Assembly (NCBI GenBank): GCA_963971575.1
Contig: OZ020611.1
Location: 178,624,071-178,688,070, forward strand
Length of the DNA: 64,000 nt
Source of the DNA: Liopterus haemorrhoidalis
Lineage: Eukaryota > Arthropoda > Insecta > Coleoptera > Dytiscidae
Direction: 5' to 3'
Numbering within the stretch: the first letter of the stretch is position 1; every line of letters begins with the position of its first letter. The notes below the pieces were generated by a model. The model was not told the DNA's origin, made no database searches, and worked only from the letters and a program-made list of their open reading frames with translations. Of this stretch, positions 56,060-64,000 are shown piece by piece. Both the position numbers and the translations under genes were made by a program.

Positions 56060-56942
56060 AAACTAGCTGACCCACCAGGCTTCGCTCGGGTACAGTACGT
56101 TATTATTAACCTACATATTTTTAGAACTTACAACATACCTTCGTAATTATGTTACCGGACATAATACAATATTATAAACAAGTGAAAAGAAAGGATTAAA
56201 CTGAACAGAATTACTTATTGGAGAGCCTTTTTATGTACATTGTTTTTAGTTATAAGCTACCTTTTCGTCTGTATCGTATAATATTAGTCATAATTCTGAT
56301 TAGTGTATTAAATCGTGTATCAAGTTCTCCACTGAAGAAATATATATTCTCACTGATAATTTCAAGAAAATGCGTTAAATATGAACGGATAACATGGATT
56401 TTTGTTTTACCCGTCCGCATAAATTTAATTATAACTTTGGACTACAGAGCTAATTTCAATAAAACAGCCTAAAACCTGGCCAAATTATGTAGCTACAGAT
56501 AGAAGAAAAAAAAAAAAAAAAAAACTCTTGTAAATCGCATCAGTAGTTCTCGAGTAATGCGTTGAGTATTAACCGAAAAGTTGGATTTTGTATTATCGCG
56601 CGCACATTTATCATTGTATCTTTGGAAGTACTGAACAGATTTTTTTCTTTTTTTTTTTATTCTGGTTAGTGTTTAAATTGTGTACCAACTTTGCCGCTAA
56701 CGAAACCTATGTTGTCGCTGATTTTTAAGATAATGCGTTAAATATGAACGAAAAATGTGGATTTTGATTTACCCTCGCGCAATATAATTATACATAACTT
56801 TGGCACTACTGAACCGATTTTAATAAAATATAGCCGAAAACCTGACCAGATAATGTAGCTACACATAGAAAATCATGAAAATCGCATCAGCAATTCTCGA
56901 GTGAATAGCGCACTACGGACAGACGTTGACTTTTGTATATAT
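56060..56942. repeat. tandem-module repeat with AACTAGCTGACCC start
   Basis: AACTAGCTGACCCACCAGGC TTCGCTCGGG opens the unit, and ACGGACAGACGTTGACTTTT closes it. Inside, AATGCGTTAAATATGAACG-type modules with ACTACTGAACCGATTTTAAT and AATGTAGCTACA occur at about 56370, 56565 and 56735. An A19 tract is near 56508. A related short start is at 54003. Confidence 0.6.
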
Positions 56943-57051
56943 GTTACTGTAAAAGCCCGAAGTACGGTAAATCCTAAGATTTTCCAGTAAAACCTAAGAT
57001 TTACCAACTCTTTGGATTAAGATTTATCAATATATGGGCTTTTACAGTAAC
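56943..57051. mobile_element. 109-bp palindromic MITE
   Basis: GTTACTGTAAAAGCCC (56943) and its exact complement (ending 57051) bound a unit containing CCTAAGATTT repeats. It has no coding capacity. Confidence 0.75.
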
Positions 57052-57194
57052 ATATACATATACATATAGAGATAGAGATTCGAGTGACAAAAATATCGTC
57101 ATTCCATAACGCATAAGCACTTAGCACTGGTTATTAACCCTTCCCCTCTCCATGTTGTAAAAAGAGGCATAGCACTTGCGCTAACATGCAATCA

Positions 57195-57300
57195 GCTGGA
57201 AAAAAAAAAATTTCGGAGTCAAAGTTGGAGTCGGTGATAAAAAAACTTCAAGAGTCGGATTCGGAGTCGATAGTTTTACCGACCACAGCCGTAATGGACA
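57195..57300. repeat. GGAGTCGG-type repeat fragment
   Basis: TTTCGGAGTCAAAGTTGGAG TCGG, GAGTCGGATTCGGAGTCGAT and ACCGACCACAGCC. It resembles insect MITEs with GGAGTCGGAGTCGG ends. Confidence 0.4.
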
Positions 57301-58140
57301 CAATAATGAACAAATAGTTAAGCAAGTTCATCGGAGGCTGTAGAAGCAACTAATAAGGCTATTCATTGGAGCGAAAATAATATTTACAATATTGACAGAG
57401 AAACATGGTTTTTATAAAAAGTTACATTACTTTGCATAAAGAGTGCAGGTTCCTTTAAGTTCAAATTACACAATAATAAAAGTATCCAATTACAACTGAA
57501 AATAACTTTAATTGTAGACTGATAAACATGTGTTGGACACATTTTTACATATCCACCCAACCTTAAACTAAATAGAACATGTGACGTTAGAAAATAACAA
57601 ACTATAAGTAATTTGTATATGAAATTATTCATAAGGCAACTAAGGTAGGAGGTTTTCACACTTACTCATAATTTGCACTGGTATAAGATGGATATATGTA
57701 GATTGATATGTAAATTTGTTATTAAATTGACATTTGAATTTATGTCAATCATCTGGCTGCTAATTAAAGTGTGAGCCTGAGTTTGAATCATCAGGTTAAA
57801 TGCCATTATTTTTTTTATTTGCATTTAAAAATACATAATTTCTGGTTTAATCCTTTTCAAAATTTTTGTTAAAATTTTTAAGCCCTAGATGAAAAATAGC
57901 ATAATTTATAATTGGAACCAACGCTACAGTTCGCTGCGAACCGAGAAAGATTTAAATACTGCAAATACAGTATTATGGAAAATTTGAATTAAAAATATAT
58001 TCACTATACAGAGTCTTCATATCTAACTCGGCACCATTGCTCTGTTATTAGCAGAGCTACGACAGCAATTAAATAGATAAATTAATTGTATATATATTTT
58101 TTTTTGCAGATGAAGATGGCAAAAACACCGAAACAATACG
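57301..58140. other. unannotated stretch
   Basis: AT-rich, nothing recognised. Confidence 0.35.
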
Positions 58141-60165
58141 AGAGGTGATCGAAAAGTTTCTATAACGAACTAAAAGACGGAGAGACGCATGTCGTTCATA
58201 TGTGTTAAAAGACTAATCTTTCAAATAACTGCAGTCAAATTTCCAGAATCTTCGTGCATACTGTATAGCCGAGACAGGCGCCCAAAGCAACAAATAACGT
58301 ACATTTTCTTAATCATGAATAAACTCGAGTTCCGCGCAGTGATAAATCATTTCTTTTCAAAAGGCCTAAATGCTAAAGATATAAAAACTGAGTTAGACGG
58401 AGTTCATGGTGACTCTACTCCTTCATATGCAATAGTTGTAAACTGAATTGGAGAATTTATATGCGATCACAGATGATGCACCACGTTCTGGTAGGCTGAA
58501 AACAGCTACCGATGAAGAAACGGTTAGAAAAGTTTACGGAATCCTGACGAACGATCACCGACTAAATTTGCGAGACATAGCAGAGGCAGTAGGCATTTCA
58601 TATGACCCCGCACATTGCATTTTCAAGAACTTTTGGACATGACAAAGGTCAATGCAAGATGGGTGCCATGTTTGTTATCCAACGACCAAAAGCAAGTGGA
58701 GTGACCATTTCTCAGCAATGGCTAGACATGTTCAAGCGCAATACAAAAGTTTTTTGCGACGTTTTGTAACTATCGATGAAACGTGGATACATCACTACAC
58801 TCCGGAGACCAAAGAACAATCAAAACAGGTGATAGCACGCGGTGAACCAACTCCGAAGAAGGCCAAGATGATGCCATCAGCTGATAAGACTATGGCTACT
58901 GTCTTTTGGGATTCCCGAGGAATAATTTTTATCGACTACTTGCAACATGGAAGAAAAATAATAGGCCAGTATTATGCGTCGTTACGCAACTATTAGATGG
59001 ATTGCACGAAGAAATCAAATCCAAAAAATCTCATTTAGCAAAGATAAAAGTCTTGTTCCACCAAATAAAGCACCTTCCCAGGAATCAGTAATTGCGATGG
59101 CGAAACTGCATGAATTACGATTCGAATTAATCGAAAATGTATCGTACTCGTCAAACTTGGCTCGATTTCTTTCTGTTTCCAAACTCAAAAAATATTTGAC
59201 TGGAATAAAGTTCTCATCAAATACTTAAGTCGTCGAAGCTCTAAATGGGTATTTCGAGGGTTTAGATAATTCTAATTTTTCTGAAGGAATGAACGGTGTT
59301 GAAAAGCGTTAGACTAGTGGCCGGTTGCATAATAGTATATTATGCAACGAGTATGGAATGGTGGTCATTTCACACGAGCATGAAAATTGCGCCACGAACC
59401 GCAGGCGAGTAGCGCAATTCATACGAGTAAGAAATGACTATTCCATGCAAGTCTCATACTATGCTTTTTCCACGACTATAACTCTATTACCTATTTAATT
59501 TTTGTTAAGTTTATTTTAAAAACAAACAATAATTTGACAGTTGCTTTCAACCTATTTATTACGTTGCCTAGCAACGACCATGTACGTTGTCATACGGAAT
59601 GTAAATTTAGTTAAAATATACTTGCGTCAACTGATTAACTAACTGATCAAGACCAATTCTATCAAAAAGTATATTTGTAAAATTCGACAACTTTAGCTAT
59701 ATTATTTAATTTTAATCCGGTTTCATTTACAAACTAACAATAATTTGACATATGCAAACCTATGTATTACGTTGGCTAGCAACGGTCGGTCATTGCTGCT
59801 TGAATCTGTTATGTAATGAGCTCAACCTGTTACGTAATGAGCTCATTACGTAACAGGTCAGCGGTGTGTAATGAAAAGGAGTGGGGAACGTGCTACATTT
59901 ACTAATCACTGACACGCCTGTAATGAACGTATATCTATATAGTCGTGCAAAAAAGTCTTAAAACTAGATGTAAACTAAAACTCTCTGTAAAATAAAAAAT
60001 GTGCTAGCAACGCAATACGTTTTAATGAGTTTTAGCTTACATCTAGTTTTAAACTTTTATGCAACCGGCATAAATATATAGAGCTGAATGGACACTATGT
60101 AAAAAATAAATACAATTTTTCCCCAAAAAGTTAAGTTTTCTATCTCGTTCTAGAAATTTTCCGAA
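58141..60165 (+). pseudogene. mariner (irritans/mellifera-like), split by a MITE
   Basis: Left end GAGGTGATCGAAAAGTTTCT resembles a mariner TIR. Coding pieces: MNKLEFRAVINHFFSKGLNA (58317), DAPRSGRLKTATDEETVRKV, NLRDIAEAVGISYDPAHCIF, then FVTIDETWIHHYTPETKEQS (first catalytic Asp present), MATVFWDSRGIIFIDYLQHG, LAKIKVLFHQ. The second Asp block is shifted and lost at about 59060 (HQ then NKAPSQE). The third reads SYSSNLA where SPDLA is expected, so Asp is Asn. The C-terminus is split: VEKR up to about 59305, then YIELNGHYVKNK resumes at about 60077 after the MITE. At least four frameshifts; inactive. Confidence 0.85.
59321..60069. mobile_element. 749-bp palindrome-bearing MITE inside mariner
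   Basis: Ends GCCGGTTGCATAA (about 59321) and TTATGCAACCGGC (to 60069) are inverted. It contains a 34-bp perfect palindrome (59825-59858). The internal stretch 59715-59945 matches 48860-49085. Mariner coding sequence continues on both sides. Confidence 0.8.
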
Positions 60166-61027
60166 CACGACCGTAGATCAACAGATTTCCGACACAAAAC
60201 TCCTTTTTTTTATTGAAACACCTTTTTATTTTTGGGTATTCTAAAATAGTAAGTTATACACAAGTTCTACTAACGGTAAATTGTTTTCGCAGACCGGCGG
60301 TTGAGGACAGAGTTCTGGACCATTTTTTTCAAATCCTTTCGTATATGTAGAGGCGAATTGAAAGCTTTTATTTGTTTGCTTTTTTATTTCCTACCGTTTT
60401 CCAGTGAATACATGTACAGCGTATGCTGTTTTTATAAAACATCTAAAATAACTTCGTTGTTTTTATTGCACAATTTGAAAACCACTGTTCTAATTTAATT
60501 AAAAACAAAATTGTAGTACATTAACCTTTTATGTATAAAAACTAAAACACAAAACTCATTCTAGATTTGCCCGTAGTTTAAATTGGAACAATCTAAATAA
60601 TAGTAGATAACAATCTGGAGTCGCACATTGATGGTAATATTTCTAGCCATGCATATTATACTCGAGCACGCACCAATTAGTGTTCGGTCCATTAGTGTGG
60701 TTGAAGTGCAAATACGCAGAGTTATATGTAGACAATGGTTCAACCTAGAATTAATTCATAGAAATTATAGTTCTATGAAATTCTATGCAGTTCACAGAAC
60801 GATGTATATCATAAATTTAAAGGATATTCGCTAATAATGTTAACCGCATTCTCTCGTGGAAAACATAATAACTACCCCAGAATACAACAACACATGTTAA
60901 TTAGAATTATGGTACAAGAGTTACGCCAGCATGATTGAGAATAAGAAAATCACGTAGGCCGAGGAATACAAGAACAGCATTATCATTTTATGAAGTTATT
61001 TACCTGTCATTTAAAGTTAAGTTTTAA
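60166..61027. other. unannotated stretch
   Basis: No element or gene recognised. The open frame at 60628-60834 (68 codons) has no motif. Confidence 0.3.
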
Positions 61028-61145
61028 AAGTTAGATTATAATAATAATAATGTTTTATTAGTGCTAATACAATTACAAAGATTGCTTACACAAGTCAATA
61101 CAAAAGTATAAATAGATAATACAAATTATATCTTAATTTAAAAAG
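61028..61145 (-). repeat. Jockey-like LINE 3' tail fragment (minus)
   Basis: On the minus strand it ends AATAAAACATTATTATTATT, like the tail of the LINE near 1830-1848. There is no coding part. Confidence 0.45.
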
Positions 61146-61207
61146 AAAAGTGAGAACAATCCAGGAAATGGTCCACCATACTAAATCCACACGATACGTG
61201 AACTCAA

Positions 61208-62159
61208 CAATAGGGGATAGGCATGATTTTTTTTAATTTTTTTATTATATTCCTCTTGTTGTATATAAACATAAAAAACAGTTTTTAATTTTTTTTTTTT
61301 TAATTTGAAGGCTTTAAAAAATCAAAAATGTATGTAGCGCGCGAAAACGACGTGTGACGTCATAATCCTTTCTAACTGACGCATGAGACTACTAGCCAAT
61401 CCAGCGAACGGTTGTTTATGCAGCGAACATAGTCTGTTGTGAATTATTTGTTTGTGTAACTTTTATAGGTTATGTAAAGGAGAGTGATTTTAATTAAAAT
61501 AAAGTTTAATTCTATAAAAACAATTTATACATGTTTACCGAATTAAATTTTATATTAAAATATGGAATATCCAGGCCCCAGTACTTCGAAACATTATCGA
61601 AAATATTGTTCAGTACCGATGTGCACAATTAGTTCAACTAGAAATCCAAAAAAACTATTTATATCATTACCTAATGGCGAAAAACAACAGAAAAGGCGAA
61701 ATTTGTGGCTGAAAACTATGAGGCGAAATAAAACCGATATTTCAGAAAAAAGTAAACTTTATGTTGTGTGCATAAATGCATCAATGTTGGGTAAATTATC
61801 ACTCTGAGCCCTAACAAAATCTTTATCTGCCATTTTAATAGTAAATACGTGAAAAATTGTTTAAAAACAAATACAAAACTCTCGAACAATACAATACACA
61901 CACGTGTGAAGATTATGTTGTAGCTGTCTGTATCTGTGATGTGAAAACCCTATCGTTTGACGTCATACTCAGTCGTTTCTACTCGGCAACCTTCGCCCCG
62001 TGCTCGGAATATTTCAAATTTACAATATTTTAATTAAAAAATTTGGCTATAATGTTAATTAAAATGTGATTTTTGTTTTGTTAGGTGACATAACTAACAT
62101 TAACATATCAAAATAATGTAGTTTTAAGGAAATACAAATTTTATGCGTATCCCCTATTG
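61208..62159. mobile_element. 952-bp DNA element encoding a THAP-like domain
   Basis: CAATAGGGGATAGGCAT (61208) and the complement of GCGTATCCCCTATTG (to 62159) are inverted ends. TGACGTCA occurs once near each end (about 61356 and 61960). It holds the THAP-like ORF 61562-61807. I see no clear target duplication. P-type elements carry THAP domains, so a P-superfamily derivative is possible. Confidence 0.6.
61562..61807 (+). CDS. THAP-domain-like protein, truncated (81 aa)
   Basis: After MEYPGPSTSKHYRKY the sequence has CSVPMC (C-x4-C spacing of the THAP C2CH zinc site), ISLPNGEKQQKRRNLWLKTM with the conserved Pro and Trp, then SEKSKLYVVC where THAP domains read YVC..HF. The expected His-Phe pair is missing; the frame diverges into INASMLGKLSL and stops, so an indel near 61765 has probably broken the domain. 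THAP domains bind DNA in P-element transposases and in host proteins. Only the first 60 residues are convincing. No catalytic region follows. Confidence 0.6.
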   Translation: MEYPGPSTSKHYRKYCSVPMCTISSTRNPKKLFISLPNGEKQQKRRNLWLKTMRRNKTDISEKSKLYVVCINASMLGKLSL

Positions 62160-62771
62160 TTTGGATACCCAGTCACGCTGGAATTCCAGGCAATGAACTC
62201 GCAGACAGCACGGTAAAAAACAGAAAAAACGCCCCACTCAAGAACATCACAACACCCGCAAAAGACTTCCAAAAAATAATTAGAGAAAAGGCAAAAATAC
62301 ATCAAAACTGTTTACGGACAAATGTCTCCAACAATAAACTACGTCAAGTTAAAGAAGACACAAATATATGGAACTTGGACAGAAGTAGGAAACAACAAAC
62401 TCTGCTCACTAGACTGAGAATTGGGCACACTTAAAGCACACACGAACACCTACTTGCACGAAGTGAACCCGAAATCTGCACACAGTGCAATACACCCCTA
62501 ACAGTGGAACACATAGTAACAGACTGTCCTAAATATTGCACCAACAGAAATAAATACAAGATACCAAACACCACCACCAACCTGATAAACTTCCCAAATG
62601 AAGAAAAACTCACAAATGAAATATAAAAGATATGTATATAAGTAATGTATGTAATATTCTAATAAATATAATAACCAATAACTGACGCTAAAAATCATGT
62701 TATTGAAGCGTCATTAAATAAAGATTAATAAAAAAAAAACACAAAATAGTTCGTCCTATAACATGATTTTA

Positions 62772-62971
62772 TACCATAAGTTCAAAAAGTAATTACATAA
62801 GGATTGGCTATGGAAAAATGAAATAATGTCTACTGTAAGCTTTAGAATTAATTAACTGTCATCACTGTTGTTTTTGTCATAAGTTATTTGTTGTTATATA
62901 AAGCTTGCAGTAGACATTATTTTATTTTTCAATAGCCAACCCTCATGTAATTACTTTTTGAACTCATGGTA
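62772..62971. mobile_element. 200-bp MITE derived from the 21204 family
   Basis: Ends TACCATAAGTTCAAAAAGTA and, in complement, TACCATGAGTTCAAAAAGTA are flanked by TA (62770-62771 and 62972-62973). The unit keeps both subterminal regions of 21204-22623 and none of the coding sequence. Confidence 0.9.
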
Positions 62972-63299
62972 TAAACATTTACTTACTACCAATTAAAAAC
63001 CCCTTGTTTATAAAATACAATAAACTAATAATTATCAATATATTTGGCCAGAACTATTACTATTTTCTAGTTATTAACCAAGTATAACTTATTATATGTT
63101 TCATAAATTGCAATCATAATAGTTCGTGCTATACTAAACTTCTATCTGAGTGTGTTTTCTTGATTAATAAACAAATGATAATTATTTAGAAATTCGCGTT
63201 AGTTCCATTTTATTAGTTTTCGTCAGTTTAAATTAGTAAGTGGTGTTAATACATTGTTTAAATAGTTCGAGGAAAACCTTTAAGTGGCGATATGCGAGA
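62972..63299. other. unannotated stretch
   Basis: No feature recognised; probably includes the unrecognised 5' part of the Tc1-like element that follows. Confidence 0.3.
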
Positions 63300-64000
63300 A
63301 ATTATTTGGAAAATCTGCTATTCTGTTGCAAAAACATTAAATTTTACACACTCGACTGTAAAAAGTCTCGTTAAAAATTTGTACGAGGTTCAATGAATAA
63401 TTTAAAGAAGACTTTGATAACATCCAAAGATCTGCGGAAGTTGAAATGCATCATAAATAAAAATATACATGCGTGCTCTAAAGACATTGCAGAAACGTGA
63501 AACGAAGAAATGGACAGGCAAATATATATTTCCACATAGAGTAGACATATGAAAAAAATGGGTTACAGCTTTTATAAGGTAAGTCTTAATGTGTTTGAAA
63601 AATCTATTTTACAGTATAAATTTGTAGGCCAAAGAAATACCTGTGCTAACGATTGAACAAAAAAATAATCGTTTGAAATTGCCAGAAGTCACCGAAATTG
63701 GACATCTTGTCAGTGGAATTCCATAATTTGGAACGACGAATCGCTCCAAATTATGGAATTGAAGTTTCTGGGAAAAGGATCAGGGTGTCCTCTTGCAGCT
63801 GTTACCAAAAAAATCGTTACTGCTGTTAAGAAGATAATTAAAGAAGATAATAAAGCAAAATATGCGGTAATGTGTGTCAACCTAAGATTTGATCCTTTGC
63901 TATTAACAGAATCATACACGATCACCTGCATTTAAAAAAAGTTATCAGTCGTTTTGTGCCATCAACTTCCTAATTTCCAAAAAGTGGAGCGTATAAGAAT
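63300..64000 (+). pseudogene. Tc1-like transposase, partial, runs off the window
   Basis: The N-terminal HTH part reads REIIWKICYSVAKTLNFTHS TVKSLVKNLYE, then after shifts DLRKLKCIINKNIHACSKDI AET. MKKMGYSFYK (about 63550) is followed by GTAAGT, and TTTGTAG precedes AKEIPVLTIEQKNNRLKFA, so a 50-bp intron-like gap fits. After another shift, HRNWTSCQWNSIIWNDES carries the first catalytic Asp block (about 63740). Beyond this the frame 63753-63935 no longer resembles Tc1 and may be foreign sequence. The C-terminal half is not recognised in the window. Confidence 0.6.

Larger units (their letters stand above)
61160..62740 (+). pseudogene. LINE RNase H and C-terminal region, split by a THAP element
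   Basis: The left part reads TIQEMVHHTKSTRYVNST up to about 61207. The right part resumes at 62160 with WIPSHAGIPGNELADSTVKN, the conserved final block of LINE-encoded RNase H. This is followed by LLTRLRIGHT, then CTQCNTPLTVEHIVTDCPKY, a CCHC-like C-terminal motif, to about 62625. The 3' end has a GACGCT/AGCGTC stem, AATAAAG and a poly(A) (about 62728-62738). An in-frame stop follows RIGHT. It probably belongs to an I/Jockey-group element carrying RNase H. The element at 61208-62159 sits exactly inside the RNase H coding sequence. Confidence 0.7.

Noticed and set aside
62431..62698. Two minus-strand open frames
   Set aside because: Antisense to the LINE Cys/His tail, which is the recognisable coding strand.

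Overview
The window looks like nuclear DNA from an arthropod, most likely an insect. It is AT-rich, contains GT-AG introns, and is packed with Tc1/mariner, hAT, piggyBac-like and P/THAP-type DNA elements, non-LTR retrotransposons (LINEs) and tRNA-derived SINEs. There are no bacterial operons, CRISPR arrays or rRNA genes. I cannot assign the species.

The only host gene I can support lies on the minus strand and is split across most of the window. A first coding exon at 55652-55753 (34 codons), a Ser-rich exon at 7116-7451 (112 codons) and a third exon at 2497-2706 (70 codons) all have good splice signals and phase 0 junctions, so they join into one open frame of 216 codons. The intervening introns would be about 48.2 kb and 4.4 kb. 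The protein is a basic, Ser-rich, probably disordered N-terminal region. From memory of the family I tentatively compare it with the extended N-terminus of insect AMP-activated protein kinase gamma subunits, but no CBS domain is in the window. The 3' exons would lie beyond position 1 on the minus strand.

Almost everything else is intronic or upstream transposon debris, often nested. Positions 1-2073 hold a Tc1-like element with 125-bp inverted ends, split by a Jockey-like LINE. Positions 3000-7000 hold dispersed repeats, SINEs and a TIR element. Positions 7645-8830 hold a compact IS630/Tc1-like element with perfect 27-bp TIRs and a 213-aa internally deleted transposase. Positions 9200-12000 hold a MITE with internal ACTGTGTTT motifs, and a mariner fragment split by a LINE tail with a perfect 12-bp target duplication. 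Positions 12.7-20.5 kb hold satellite-like arrays and an unusual structured non-coding stretch. Positions 21.2-22.6 kb hold a mariner-superfamily element whose 200-bp MITE derivative sits at 62.8 kb. Positions 23.6-25.8 kb hold a fairly young LINE in a GC-rich element.

From 27 to 45 kb there are foldback elements, a pogo/Tigger-like remnant, LINE fragments, a hAT MITE with a perfect 8-bp target duplication, a long TA microsatellite, and piggyBac-like and other MITEs. Positions 45.1-47.4 kb hold a hAT-like element containing a second element with 444-446-bp inverted repeats, which flank a small two-exon ORF (58 aa, acidic). This is the most unusual object in the window. Positions 49.5-53.7 kb hold an RTE-like LINE (minus), a hAT relic and two related MITEs. 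From 56 kb to the end there are repeat arrays, a mariner split by a MITE, a LINE RNase H region split by a THAP-encoding element, and a Tc1-like transposase pseudogene running off the right edge.

All homology statements come from reading motifs by eye. No database search was run.
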